A stretch of 64,000 nt of DNA from NCBI GenBank assembly GCA_017309115.1, contig JAFLEF010000032.1, forward strand, positions 1 through 64,000. The letters are read 5' to 3'. A program made the translations under genes and the position numbers. Of this stretch, positions 15,901 through 25,619 are shown one piece after another; position 1 is the stretch's first letter; each line of letters starts with the position of its first letter. Below the pieces are notes generated by a model, which was given only the letters and a program-made list of their open reading frames with translations, did no database searches and had not been told where the DNA came from. Origin of the DNA: Verrucomicrobiota bacterium (GTDB lineage Bacteria; Verrucomicrobiota; Verrucomicrobiia; Limisphaerales; UBA9464).

Positions 15901-18032
15901 CAGCGTGCGGGGTTGGGTCCGGCGAGGGGAAGTTCGAGGGTGAAGGTGGCGCCCTGACCTACCTGACTGCGCACCCGCACCTGCCCGCCGTGGGCTTCGG
16001 CGAGATGTTTCACCAGGGCGAGGCCGAGTCCGACGCCGCGGGTTTCGCGCCGCAGTTCGGATCCGCGCCGATAGAACCGCTCGAAGATGCGCGCGTGATC
16101 TTCGGGAGGAATTCCCGGACCGGTATCGGCGACGGAGAGCAGCACCAGGGAATCCCGGGTCTCCAGCGTGACGGTGACGACGGACGAGGGCGGCGCGTGT
16201 TTGAGGGCGTTGTCGAGCAGGTTGGTGAGCGCCAGTTGAACCGCGAGGCCGTCCCAAGTGGGTTCGAGCGCCCGATCGCCGGTGAGGTCGGTCCAGCGCA
16301 GTTGAAGGCTCCGTTCCTGGGCGATGGGCTGAAGGCGATCCACGGTTTCGCGGACAAGTCGTCGCGCATCGGTGGGGGCAAACTCGAATTGGGCTCGGCC
16401 GCCTTCGATGCGGGCGAAGTTCAGAATGTTCTCGACCAGCGCGCCCAGTCGGCGGGTTTCTTCCACGAGGAATCCACCGTACTGCCGCCGCTGGGCCTCG
16501 TCGGTGACCTGACCTTGGGCGAGTCCTTCAGCGAGCAGACGGACGCTGGCGAGCGGCGACCGCAATTCGTGCGACACGGCGGAGACGAAGTTGGACTTCT
16601 CCTCATTGAGCGCGAGTTGGCGGCGGAGCGTGCGATGCGCCTGCCAAACGCCGAAGCCGGCCGAGATGACCGCGGCCAGAATGAGGACGGCGGTCCAGGA
16701 CTCTCGGCGTTGTTGATCGGCGAAGAGCAGGTCGGGTTGGGTCAGGACGAGGTGAAATTCCCAAGGCAGTTCGCCGTACTCGGAGGGCGACCAGATGGCC
16801 AACAGGGGCGCGTCGGCGGAGGAACCGGAGTCGAGGCGTCGGCCCTGGAGGTAAACTTGCAATCGGGCGTAATCGGGCAGTTCGTCGGCGCTGGAGATCA
16901 GGACTTGATCTGCGCAGAACCGGAGGGCGGGCTCGGGGATCAGTTGCGCGCGAACAGTGGATTTGCTGATGAATGGGTGCGTGGTACGAGCCACAAAAAG
17001 GGGAGGAGAGTCGATCCATTCCCAGGGTGGCTCCGTGGGGGATCGGGCCAGTAATCGGGGCACCACGGACCGCAGTTCCTGATCGGCCGTCCAGCGTTGC
17101 CGGAGCAGCAACAGATTGGTGCGCGCCGAGGCATTGGTGCCGGCCACGCGCTCGGCTTCTTCCAAAATGAGGGGTGTCAGCAACGACGGAAACGTGCCCA
17201 CGGCCTCGACCAACGGGAGCAGTAACCGATTGGACCAAGCGAGATCGGGCTGTTTGAGTGATTCCAACAAGACGAGACCGGCGACGGGAAGGCCGGCGGG
17301 GGAGAGGATCTGCGGATTGACGGCGAAGTTGAGCAGCGACTCGGCCGGACTGGGCTCACCTCGCGCGGAGAGTCGACGCAACTGAAAGAGGACGTTGGCA
17401 TCGAAGGGATAATTGGTGACGACTTCTCGGCAGTGGTTGAAGGCGGCGATGACTTCGTCGGCTGGGGCGGATTTGTCCTCCAGTTGTTGCGCGGCGTCCC
17501 AGCGTCGGCGGAGTTCGGGATCGAGCTCAATCCACCAGGCGGGCGGCTGCGGGGAAGCGGGGAACGGTCGGGGTTGGAGGAGAGTTCCGTTGGTCGTCCA
17601 TTCGGCGGCGGGGAGAATCCACTGAGTGAGCGGGAGGTTGTTGGTAGGAAGCAGGGCGGGCGGGCGGGCCGGGACGAAGGGATTGGAGATGGGGAGAACG
17701 GGACCGGCGGCGCCGATTTGACGGTGATACGCGTCCTCCCGGGCGCGTTCGTATCGTTGGAGGAGCTCGCGTAGACTCTCCACGGCGGAGCGGCCGACGG
17801 CGCGGACGGTGAGGTTAGCCTGTTGCTCGGCGCGGAGTCGGGCCTGTTGGCGGTCGGCTCGGAGCGCGGTGAAGGCGAGCAGCGCGAGGATCGCCACGGG
17901 TAGCAGGATCAAGGCGGCCTGTACCGCGAAGGCGCGGTTGGGCGAATCTCCTGCCAGGGATGACGACCGGAACACGACGCGGACGACGCTACCGGGGAGC
18001 CCGGGGGGAATGTCAGGAAATTGTAAGTTCAA
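15900..18032 (-). CDS. Membrane sensor histidine kinase
   Basis: This kinase of about 710 residues is the partner of the OmpR-type regulator immediately downstream. It has a membrane helix near 35-58 (VQAALILLPVAILALLAFTAL), a long extracytoplasmic sensor region of roughly 380 residues, and a second helix (TAVLILAAVISAGFGVW). The HisKA domain follows with the phospho-acceptor His in FVSAVSHELRSPLASVR, then the ATPase with N box (LALTNLLDNALKHAP), G1 (DTGPGIP) and G2 (GVGLGLALVK). All catalytic motifs are intact. The start is uncertain: TTG at 18032 or GTG at 17975 both precede the first helix. The sensor region is not recognised. Confidence 0.88.
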   Translation of the reverse strand: MNLQFPDIPPGLPGSVVRVVFRSSSLAGDSPNRAFAVQAALILLPVAILALLAFTALRADRQQARLRAEQQANLTVRAVGRSAVESLRELLQRYERAREDAYHRQIGAAGPVLPISNPFVPARPPALLPTNNLPLTQWILPAAEWTTNGTLLQPRPFPASPQPPAWWIELDPELRRRWDAAQQLEDKSAPADEVIAAFNHCREVVTNYPFDANVLFQLRRLSARGEPSPAESLLNFAVNPQILSPAGLPVAGLVLLESLKQPDLAWSNRLLLPLVEAVGTFPSLLTPLILEEAERVAGTNASARTNLLLLRQRWTADQELRSVVPRLLARSPTEPPWEWIDSPPLFVARTTHPFISKSTVRAQLIPEPALRFCADQVLISSADELPDYARLQVYLQGRRLDSGSSADAPLLAIWSPSEYGELPWEFHLVLTQPDLLFADQQRRESWTAVLILAAVISAGFGVWQAHRTLRRQLALNEEKSNFVSAVSHELRSPLASVRLLAEGLAQGQVTDEAQRRQYGGFLVEETRRLGALVENILNFARIEGGRAQFEFAPTDARRLVRETVDRLQPIAQERSLQLRWTDLTGDRALEPTWDGLAVQLALTNLLDNALKHAPPSSVVTVTLETRDSLVLLSVADTGPGIPPEDHARIFERFYRRGSELRRETRGVGLGLALVKHLAEAHGGQVRVRSQVGQGATFTLELPLAGPNPAR

Positions 18033-18058
18033 CCGCGAATCGGGACGGAGGGGGAGTG

Positions 18059-18212
18059 GTTATCCGCAGATTGAACACAGATTGGCGCAGATTTTTTGGG
18101 AGAGATTTGGTTTGAGATTCTGGGGGCAGGTGACGCGGGCGTTTGGTCGGCGCCTTCCTGATTCCCGGCTTCGAAAGGGATCTGAGATAATCTGCGCCAT
18201 TCTGCGGATAAC
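18059..18212. repeat. Long imperfect palindrome (outer arms GTTATCCGCAGA / TCTGCGGATAAC)
   Basis: The outer arms 18059-18070 and 18201-18212 are perfect reverse complements. Inside, 18081-18093 (ATTGGCGCAGATT) nearly complements 18189-18201 (AATCTGCGCCATT). The centre is not complementary. The element lies upstream of the kinase gene and holds no open gene. It looks like a dispersed non-coding repeat or a non-autonomous mobile element. Confidence 0.65.
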
Positions 18213-18255
18213 CTCGCCACTTCGGGAACCTGTCCGCCGACCAACGCAGCTGTCC

Positions 18256-18437
18256 TAGCCCGGATATTTCACACTCTTTCTGCTGCGGCTGGCTGCAAGC
18301 CCGTCTGGCGGCGTTGGCCTCGCATTCCTCGCCGGACAGTATGTCCCCATACAGCCCGGTTCGGAATCGCTTCGGCCGCCTTGCCAGACGGGCTTTCGCG
18401 GCGCCTCGCGACGAAAGCCTGTGAAATATCCGGGCTA
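18256..18437. repeat. Nested palindromic element with 17-bp perfect terminal inverted repeats
   Basis: TAGCCCGGATATTTCAC (18256-18272) is the exact reverse complement of 18421-18437. An inner pair, AGCCCGTCTGGC (18298-18309) and GCCAGACGGGCT (18383-18394), is also perfect. A small hairpin (GGCTTTCG / CGAAAGCC) lies at 18391-18419. There is no reading frame of note. The structure resembles a MITE or large REP-type element placed between the kinase and AcpH genes. Confidence 0.75.
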
Positions 18438-18516
18438 AATGAATTGCCTCTCAGCTCTCAGCTAACCCATGCCCGCCTTGAGTTGCTCTCAGCGGGTGCC
18501 TCTTCCACCGTGCGGC

Positions 18517-19155
18517 ATGAACTGGCTGGCCCATTTTGCCTTGTCCCCGCGGCGGGATCGCGTGCGTCTGGGCAATTGGCTGCCTGATCTGTTCGGCCCG
18601 GCGCACTTGCAGGTGCTGACCGATTCCGAAATTCAAGCCGGGGTGACGCTGCACCGGATCATTGACCACGCCACTGACCGCCATCCCCGGGTCCAGTCGA
18701 GTCTTCAGACTCTGCCGCCGGGACTGCGTCGGGGCGGGGGCATTGTTCTCGATGTGTACTGGGATCACTTCCTGTCCTGCCACTTCACCCAACTCACCGG
18801 GGAATCCCTGGAACCTTTCGTGAAGGAAGTACTCCAGGATCTGCGGCAGACTCAGCATCTGGCTCCGGCCGGCACGGCAGAGGTGCTCGCGGCCATGACC
18901 GCGGAATCCTGGCTGACGTCCTATGCCACTCCCGAAGGCGTGGAACTCACGTTGACCCGCATCCGGCGGCGGTTGTCGCCCCGGGCGCAGGAGGCGTTCT
19001 CTCCCAGTTTGGCCCGGGAGTTTTTGATCGAACATCACTCCGCGCTGGAGTCGGCGTTTCATGAGATCTGGCGGGCTGTGAGCTCCGCCGTGGAGTCCCG
19101 GTCACGGACCCTCGTCCCGAGTGCTCGGGATCCTGAACCCAGGATCGAAAATTGA
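18517..19155 (+). CDS. Acyl carrier protein phosphodiesterase family protein (AcpH-like)
   Basis: The 212-residue protein begins MNWLAHFALS, the usual start of ACP phosphodiesterases, which remove the 4'-phosphopantetheine arm from acyl carrier protein. Conserved segments are visible: LGNWLPDLFG, GVTLHRIIDHATDRHP and DVYWDHFLSCHF, whose His and Asp residues fit an HD-like metal site. ATG 18517 was chosen from this start; an ATG at 18469 would add 16 residues without family support. A palindromic repeat lies directly upstream. Its end overlaps the upstream extension of the next reading frame, but that gene starts later. Confidence 0.82.
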   Translation: MNWLAHFALSPRRDRVRLGNWLPDLFGPAHLQVLTDSEIQAGVTLHRIIDHATDRHPRVQSSLQTLPPGLRRGGGIVLDVYWDHFLSCHFTQLTGESLEPFVKEVLQDLRQTQHLAPAGTAEVLAAMTAESWLTSYATPEGVELTLTRIRRRLSPRAQEAFSPSLAREFLIEHHSALESAFHEIWRAVSSAVESRSRTLVPSARDPEPRIEN

Positions 19156-19189
19156 CGAAATGAGTATATGCGAATATTGCGGAGGGGAG

Positions 19190-19768
19190 ATGAGGACGCG
19201 TGGTGCGATGAACTGGTTGGCGTTGGTGGCGGGAGTCGTTTTGCTGGGTCAGGCGGCGGACGGACCGGCGCTGGATCCGGCGGATCAGGGCAAGCAACTG
19301 ACCCAACGGGCGGCGGGGGTTCTCAGTTCCAATCTGTTGGCGGCTCTGACCCGAGGCGGCCCGACCAACGCCATTCAGTTTTGTGCCACGCGGGCTTTGC
19401 CGCTGACGGTGGCGGCGGGGACGAATGGGATTCTTGTTCGGCGGGTGAGTCATCGTCCGCGCAATCCGGTGAACCGGGCCTCGAGCAATGATCTGGTGGT
19501 GATCCAGCAGTTTCAGGCGAAGCTGCGACCGGGGGCGGGTCTGGCGCCGGTGTTGACCACCAACTCCCAAGGGCAGGTCACGTTCTACGCGCCGATTGTG
19601 TTGAACACACCGTTGTGTTTGCAGTGTCACGGGACCCCGGAAAAAGAAGTGGCGGTGCAGACCGGGGAGGTGCTGCACCGCCTGTATCCGCAGGATGAAG
19701 CGTTGAACTTCAAACTGGGAGAATTGAGAGGTGCGTGGCGAGTGGACTTTACCGCGCCACGCCCGTGA
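19190..19768 (+). CDS. DUF3365 (Tll0287-like) exported haem-binding protein
   Basis: The protein of about 192 residues has a signal peptide (MNWLALVAGVVLLGQA) and one c-type haem motif, CLQCHG, near residue 145. The surrounding pattern (FYAPIVLNTPLCLQCHG) is that of the DUF3365/Tll0287-like domain, a haem-containing sensor-type fold. It is exported and would receive its haem covalently in the periplasm. The start is not certain. ATG 19190 has a GGAGG close upstream, and ATG 19208 would give a shorter signal sequence. No cytochrome maturation genes are nearby. Confidence 0.72.
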   Translation: MRTRGAMNWLALVAGVVLLGQAADGPALDPADQGKQLTQRAAGVLSSNLLAALTRGGPTNAIQFCATRALPLTVAAGTNGILVRRVSHRPRNPVNRASSNDLVVIQQFQAKLRPGAGLAPVLTTNSQGQVTFYAPIVLNTPLCLQCHGTPEKEVAVQTGEVLHRLYPQDEALNFKLGELRGAWRVDFTAPRP

Positions 19769-19781
19769 CTGGAGAGTTCGG

Positions 19782-22700
19782 CTATTCCGAGGAGCGCACC
19801 CGGATGAATCCCGCGTCGCCGCTGGAGGCGACCGAGACGAGTCGAGCTGAGCCGTCGCCGATCCAGCTTTCCACCAAGGTCCAGGCGGCGCCCAGATTGG
19901 CCTGACGTTCCGCGGTGTAGGTCACTCCGACCTGGGTGGTCAGGGTGAACTGCAACTGCTCGCCGCTGAAGACCGGCGTGGGGAGTTGCAGGGAACTGCC
20001 ACCGGTCACGATCAGTTCGGCCGTCGAGGAACGAACCGAACCGCCGCCCACTCCGGTCACCGTCACCGAGTACAAACCAGCGTCACTGGCCTGAACGTTC
20101 ATGAGTTGGAGCGTGGCGTTGGTTTGGCCGGTAATGCCGACGTTTCCTTTGAACCAGAGGTAGCGGATTTCCGGAAATCCCGAGGCGGCCACTTGGAAGG
20201 TGGCGGTACCGCCAGCGTTGACTGTGACTGACTGGGGTTGCTGGACCAAGACCGGCACCGGGATGAGGTTCACGAACGAAGTCGCGGCTTCACCGGCGGC
20301 ATTGGAGACCACTACCCGATAGCGACTGGTGACCGAGGGAGTCACGGTGAGCGTGGATTGATTCTCACCGTCCACGAGGGTGTCATCCTGAAACCATTCG
20401 TAGGTCAGCGGGCCGGCGCCGCTGGCCACGACTTTGAGCGTTTGAGGCGTGCCCACCGGAAAGAAGCCGCCCACCGGAACCTGATGGAGGAGCGGCTTCA
20501 CGGGAGCCGACGTCAATTCGAGGGTCGCCGCGGCCGAAGTGAGACTCTGACCGCCGCTCGAGACCACGACGTCATAGTCGGCGACATCGGCGGGTTTCGT
20601 CTGGAGGATGGTGAAGGTGGCGTTGGTCGCGCCGCTGATGGGTTGGCCGGCGCGGCGCCATTGATACGTGGGGGCGACCGGTCCGCTGGCCGCGACGGAG
20701 AAGGTGGCGGGAGCGGTTTCCGGGGTGACCACGGGCTGAGGTTGCGCCAGTAAGCGCAGCGTGGCGGAGGGGCCACCGAAGTTGGCATACACCCCGACGG
20801 TGCCGTCGGTGAATTCCACGCCGATCGACACATCGTCGCCCTGGGCATCGACATCGAAGAACCGTTTCGCCCGGCGGCAGTCCAGGACGGCGCTGGTGTC
20901 GATCACCGGTTCCAGCACGCCGTCCGTCCACCGTTGAATCGCGTTGTTGTTGCCGAAATAAACCTGCTTCGGCCCGGCCGCGACCAGGTAATCCCCAAAA
21001 CCTACCAGTCGCACGGTGCCGTCAGCTTCGAAGGCGACGATCCGATTCTGGAAGGAGGCGCCGTTGCGGACTCCGATGACGGCGAACACCGTGCCGCCGT
21101 CCACGTCCACGTCGCCGAAGCTCACCAGAGCGTTGGTTAGGCCCGGCAGCAGATCGGCGGTGTCCGCCAGCTTGACGATCTGACGCGAGGGCAGGTTCGC
21201 GTTGAGCACTTTGAAAACGCCCCCAACGCCGCTCAAGGACTCGATGGTGGAGAACACCGCCGTCGTTCCGTCGTAGTTCACGGAATCTTCGGTCGGACGG
21301 TACGCATAGCCGGTCATGATTCCCGGGAGGTCCGTGGTCTCATCGGCCAGTCGGATCAGGTCCGTGCCCAGCCGCAGGAACATTCCGGCGCGGTCGGGTG
21401 GGGTGCCGGTCTTGATCGTGGACGAGATCAGCACGCCGTTCCCGCGGCGGGCGTAGGATCCCGAGGGGCCGAAGGTGGCGCCGGGACGTCCCGGAACGGG
21501 CGTCGTGGAGCTGATCACTTCCTGCAGCACGCCCCCGCGGAGTTCATACATCGAACCACCGTGGAAGTTCACCGCGCCGTCGCCTTCGTCAGTCGGATAG
21601 AACACATCCTGAAACGGATCCCCGCCGTTGGGCCGGGGTGTGTTGGTGAACACCAGCGTGGTGAGTTGACCGTCGCGCCAGCGGAACAGACCGCGGTTGA
21701 TCACGTCACCCGCTTGATCGTCGTTGCCGCGCGCCACCACGTTCACGGTTTGATTCCAGAGCGTGAAAAGCGGTTCGTGCGGACTCTTCATCGGTCCGAA
21801 GGTCGTGTCGTAGTCCGGGACCGGATCGCGCGAGGCCAGGATTTTGACCCAGGAACGTCCCTTCCACGTGTGGTTCAATTCCGGCGCGCACACCGTGAGC
21901 AGGGCGGATTCGCTGACCACGGCACCGGCGGAATTGGACACGCGCACACTCCAGCGTCCGCTGTAGATTGTCGTCAGATTGCTGATCGTTACCGACGCTG
22001 TGGTGGGCAATCCGGAGGGGGCGCCATTGAACAACCATTGATAGGCCAGATCGGCTCCGGTGGCCGTCACGCTCAGAGACGCCGTGGTGCCTTCGAAGGC
22101 TTGGACCGCTTTGGGATGCTGGGTGATGACCGGAGGCGTGATGATTTGCACCGCGATGGGCGCGCTGGTGATGCTGCCGATGTTATTGGCGATCACGCAG
22201 GTGTAGTTGCCAACCGAATTGAGCGAGAGTCCCTGGAGGTTGTAGGTGCTTTGGGTCGCGGCGGGAATGGCGGTGCCGTTGCGGTACCACTGGATGGCCA
22301 GGTTGAAGCCGACCGGACCGACGAACAGGTTCTGGTTGGCGCCAGCGGGAAGCGATACGGCGGCCGACTGTCCGTTCAAACGCGGAGCGAAGTTGTTTGT
22401 GAGGCTCAGTTCGAACGGTCCGGTGGAAACCTGAACTCCCGCGCCGGGAGCCTGGCTGGAAGTGTATTCGCGCCGGTAGGTGCCATTGGTCGGCGAGGTG
22501 AAGGTCAGGAAGAATCGGTTCGAGTACGTGTGCGTGACCGTCGGAATCGTCTCCGAAGAGGTCAGGCTCAGTAGGGCTTGATCGGCGGGCAAACCGGAGC
22601 GGGTGAATTCGGCCTTTTTGGTGGGACCTCCTTCGAACGGACTGGACTCGTAGGTGTTCGTGAGGATTCGGTGAGAGTAGAAGGTGCCATTGGGCGCGGT

Positions 22701-23936
22701 GAACAGAGCGACGCGATTGGCCAAGTCGGCCAACGTCTCAGGAATCTTCGGAGTCGGCGGATCCACCGGGCCACCGCTGGATTTACCGATCAGCCGCATC
22801 ACGCGTTTGTGGGTGAAACTGACGGAACCGTTGGGTCGGCTGGCGCCGCCTTGGAACGTTCCGGCCATTAGGATGCGGCCCTTGGAATCGAAGGCCAGGT
22901 CCAGAGCGGTCCCGCTGTTGAAGTCCACCTTGAAGTCCTGATCCGCCGCGCCGGTGGAACCCAGTTTCCAGATATCGCTGCCGTCGCGGTAGTAGATGCC
23001 GCCTTGGGAATCGAGCTTCACGAAGGATCCGCTACCCGTCACTGGGGGTGCCGTGAAGTTCGCGTCTACGATGCCGTCGGGTTTCACCCGGAGCAGGCCC
23101 TTTTTGATTTTGCTGAAGTTGCCACTGACCAGCAGTCCGCCGTCGGCCTGCACCGCTAGATCGGACATTAGTCCGTCCTTGGTGATGTCCGTCACCCAAG
23201 CCGCCTCAGGGGTTCCGTCCGTCTGGAAGCGGACTCCGCGCTGATTGACGCCTCCCTTCATGGGATCGCCCATGAGTTGCAAGCGACCGTCGGGAAGTTC
23301 CTCGAAGAGCATGGCGCCGCTGCGAACATACCCGGCATCGGCGAATTTCTTCGAGTAGGCGCGGTCCGGGGTGCCGTCGGGCTTGAGCTTGAGAAACCCG
23401 TGCGTTTCGACCCCACCGTCGACGATGACTCCGATGGAGTTGTAGATCAGGCTGCCGTCCTTCAGCAGGGTGAGTCGTTTGCCGACGTTGAGCCAGCGGC
23501 TGTCGGACGGATAGGAGGTATCGATCGAGCCGTCAGCCTTGAGGCGGAACACTGCGGGCAGGGTCTGGCCGTTGACCTGACTCCAGTTGCCGCAGACGTA
23601 GAGGCGATCCTGGGAGTCCACCACGAGATCGTAGATTTCCGAAGAGGAACCCCAGTTGAGCCCAACGAAACTGGGGTCCAGAGTGCCGTCGACATTGAGA
23701 CGGACCAGGTTGGAGCGCGGTTGGCCATTCCAGGCGGTGAAACGGCCGGCGACGACGACCTTGTCATCGGATTGGGCGACAACTGCGTTCAGTTGTCCGG
23801 AGCTGATGTTGTCTCCGGCGTTAAAGGTCGGATCGGGTTCGTCGGGTTGGGCGGCGCGGGCCTGCGAAGATTGGCCAAGTCCCCAACACGCCAGCAGGAC
23901 GGCGGTGAGGAAGGATGGTGTGAGCCAAGATTTCAT
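19782..23936 (-). CDS. Giant exported protein with delta-60 repeats and Ig-like domains
   Basis: This 1384-residue surface or secreted protein has a signal peptide (FLTAVLLACWGLGQSSQARA). A run of delta-60 type repeats follows (about 30-375; DPTFNAGD..., ...KVVVAGRFTAWNGQPRSNLVRL..., DGTLDPSFVG). Next is a beta-rich middle, then Ig-like domains (about 530-700 and 1080-1310) with the pattern Y-x-W or L/V-x-W and a closing G-x-Y. A second propeller-like stretch lies between them at about 705-1075. The C-terminal part (EQLQFTLTTQVGVTYTAERQ) is common in Verrucomicrobia secreted proteins. Such proteins are thought to bind or decorate the cell surface. No catalytic motif is seen. Confidence 0.82.
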   Translation of the reverse strand: MKSWLTPSFLTAVLLACWGLGQSSQARAAQPDEPDPTFNAGDNISSGQLNAVVAQSDDKVVVAGRFTAWNGQPRSNLVRLNVDGTLDPSFVGLNWGSSSEIYDLVVDSQDRLYVCGNWSQVNGQTLPAVFRLKADGSIDTSYPSDSRWLNVGKRLTLLKDGSLIYNSIGVIVDGGVETHGFLKLKPDGTPDRAYSKKFADAGYVRSGAMLFEELPDGRLQLMGDPMKGGVNQRGVRFQTDGTPEAAWVTDITKDGLMSDLAVQADGGLLVSGNFSKIKKGLLRVKPDGIVDANFTAPPVTGSGSFVKLDSQGGIYYRDGSDIWKLGSTGAADQDFKVDFNSGTALDLAFDSKGRILMAGTFQGGASRPNGSVSFTHKRVMRLIGKSSGGPVDPPTPKIPETLADLANRVALFTAPNGTFYSHRILTNTYESSPFEGGPTKKAEFTRSGLPADQALLSLTSSETIPTVTHTYSNRFFLTFTSPTNGTYRREYTSSQAPGAGVQVSTGPFELSLTNNFAPRLNGQSAAVSLPAGANQNLFVGPVGFNLAIQWYRNGTAIPAATQSTYNLQGLSLNSVGNYTCVIANNIGSITSAPIAVQIITPPVITQHPKAVQAFEGTTASLSVTATGADLAYQWLFNGAPSGLPTTASVTISNLTTIYSGRWSVRVSNSAGAVVSESALLTVCAPELNHTWKGRSWVKILASRDPVPDYDTTFGPMKSPHEPLFTLWNQTVNVVARGNDDQAGDVINRGLFRWRDGQLTTLVFTNTPRPNGGDPFQDVFYPTDEGDGAVNFHGGSMYELRGGVLQEVISSTTPVPGRPGATFGPSGSYARRGNGVLISSTIKTGTPPDRAGMFLRLGTDLIRLADETTDLPGIMTGYAYRPTEDSVNYDGTTAVFSTIESLSGVGGVFKVLNANLPSRQIVKLADTADLLPGLTNALVSFGDVDVDGGTVFAVIGVRNGASFQNRIVAFEADGTVRLVGFGDYLVAAGPKQVYFGNNNAIQRWTDGVLEPVIDTSAVLDCRRAKRFFDVDAQGDDVSIGVEFTDGTVGVYANFGGPSATLRLLAQPQPVVTPETAPATFSVAASGPVAPTYQWRRAGQPISGATNATFTILQTKPADVADYDVVVSSGGQSLTSAAATLELTSAPVKPLLHQVPVGGFFPVGTPQTLKVVASGAGPLTYEWFQDDTLVDGENQSTLTVTPSVTSRYRVVVSNAAGEAATSFVNLIPVPVLVQQPQSVTVNAGGTATFQVAASGFPEIRYLWFKGNVGITGQTNATLQLMNVQASDAGLYSVTVTGVGGGSVRSSTAELIVTGGSSLQLPTPVFSGEQLQFTLTTQVGVTYTAERQANLGAAWTLVESWIGDGSARLVSVASSGDAGFIRVRSSE

Positions 23937-23998
23937 AGCGGACCAAGGCTAGTCCGCTTGGCCCGGCCCCAGAATACGTAGCCCTACGTAAGCCCCTG

Positions 23999-25567
23999 TC
24001 AGTTGGGTGGCAGATCCAGGCTCCAAAGCCGGGTTCCATCGCGATTATGGTGCGAAACCGTGGCGACGCGGGTGCGGCCGTCGATGTGAACCTGACCAAA
24101 GTATTGTTCGAGCGAATAGGGGCCAGAAGGTGCGCTTCCTGAAGGGCGGGCCGTCCAGCGGGCGACCGGGCCGAAGGTTCCATCGAGAGAATTGGGCCCG
24201 AAGGTGCCGGCGTGGAGTGGGCCGCTAACGAACTCCCAGAACGGATCGAAGTCGGTGAACTTGGCCTGGGCCGGATCGTAGTAGTGCGAGGCGGCGTAGT
24301 GCACATCGGCGGTCAGCCAGATCACGTTCCGGATTTTTTGAGCCTTCAGGAATGAAAGGAGATCGGCGACCTCTAGTTCCCGACCCGCCGGGATCCCACT
24401 GTCACCGTTCGCAAACGCTTCCCAGCGATCCTTGCCGTCGCCGACTAGGAGCGCGAGGGGCATGTCGGAACAGATCACTTTCCACGTCGCGCGACTGGCC
24501 AGAAGGGACTCCTTGAGCCAGTTGAGCTGCGAGTGTCCGAGGATGGCGGATTCGGCGGTGAGTTGAGGCTGGCGGTTGGCGGAGTTGGGACCGCGGTAGC
24601 TGCGCAGATCGATGAAGAAGAGATCGCACAATGGTCCCCGCGGCACGACCCGGTAGATCCGGCTATCGGCTCGGGGCGCGACGGGTTGGTAGTCGAAGAA
24701 CGCCTGGCGCGCGCGAGCGGACAGCACGTTGACATCCTTCTCACGATAGCGCGGGTCGCTCTCGAGGGTCTGACCGGGATACCAGTTATTGCGGACCTCG
24801 TGGTCGTCCCATTGGGCGAGGATGGGCGTAGTGGCGTTGAACGCGCGCACGTGTTCGTCGGCGAGGTTGTAGCGGAAGGAGGCGCGGAATTCGTCGAGGC
24901 TTTCGGCGACCTTGGTCTTTTCGTCCATCACCCAGTTCTGCCATTTGGAACCATCGGCCAGAGTGACCGATTCGAGAATGGGATTGTCGGCGTAGACCGT
25001 GTCCCCGCTGTGAATGAAAAAGTCGGGTCGGGCTTCCCTGAGCGCGGCGTAGGTTTTCATGCCGCGACGATCGGGTGAGGTGCCGTAACCTTGGCCGCAG
25101 GTGTCGCCGCTCCAGGCAAAGGTGATGGATCGGGAATCGGTGGGCGCGGTGACGAACTGGCCCACGACCGGTTCGCCGCGGCCACGCCCGTCGGGATTCT
25201 CGAAACGCGCCCGGTAGAAGATTCGTTCGCCGGGGGGCAGGTTGGTGAGTTCGAGTTTGGCCGTGTAGTCCGCGTCTGGTCCGCTGAGGGGGCCGCTGAC
25301 GACGCGGGGATTGGAGAATGATTCCGTGGTGCTCCATTCGACCCAGAGGCGGGCGGGACGATCAGCACGACTCCAAAGAACGGCGGAGTTTGTGGTGACA
25401 TCCCCGCTCATGACGCCGCCGGCGATGGAGGGGAGAGTGCCATTTCGGATTCCGGGTCCGGCGGGTGTGGTTGCTGTTTGCGCGCGAGCCGTGAGGACGG
25501 CGGCGCTGGCTTGGAGCAACTGAGCCGTGAAGCGGCGTCGGGAAACCGCGGGTCCAACGAATCGCAT
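23999..25567 (-). CDS. Tat-exported alkaline phosphatase D (PhoD)-type metallophosphoesterase
   Basis: The 522-residue enzyme starts with a twin-arginine type signal (SRRRFTAQLLQASAAVLTARA). A beta-sandwich N-domain follows (GVMSGDVTTNSAVLWSRADRPA), then the PhoD metallophosphatase core: AWSGDTCGQG, FFIHSGDTVYADNP, QWDDHEVRNNW, and WLTADVHYAASHYYDP near the C-terminus. Together these Asp, Asn and His residues form the metal site. It is expected to hydrolyse phosphate esters in the periplasm. ATG 25567 gives the Tat signal. The frame stays open to 25822 only because it reads through a REP repeat, and that extension is rejected. Confidence 0.9.
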   Translation of the reverse strand: MRFVGPAVSRRRFTAQLLQASAAVLTARAQTATTPAGPGIRNGTLPSIAGGVMSGDVTTNSAVLWSRADRPARLWVEWSTTESFSNPRVVSGPLSGPDADYTAKLELTNLPPGERIFYRARFENPDGRGRGEPVVGQFVTAPTDSRSITFAWSGDTCGQGYGTSPDRRGMKTYAALREARPDFFIHSGDTVYADNPILESVTLADGSKWQNWVMDEKTKVAESLDEFRASFRYNLADEHVRAFNATTPILAQWDDHEVRNNWYPGQTLESDPRYREKDVNVLSARARQAFFDYQPVAPRADSRIYRVVPRGPLCDLFFIDLRSYRGPNSANRQPQLTAESAILGHSQLNWLKESLLASRATWKVICSDMPLALLVGDGKDRWEAFANGDSGIPAGRELEVADLLSFLKAQKIRNVIWLTADVHYAASHYYDPAQAKFTDFDPFWEFVSGPLHAGTFGPNSLDGTFGPVARWTARPSGSAPSGPYSLEQYFGQVHIDGRTRVATVSHHNRDGTRLWSLDLPPN

Positions 25568-25619
25568 GCTGGAAACCAACCACAACCTGGACAGCTTGCC
25601 AGCCTTTGCTGAGGGACCG

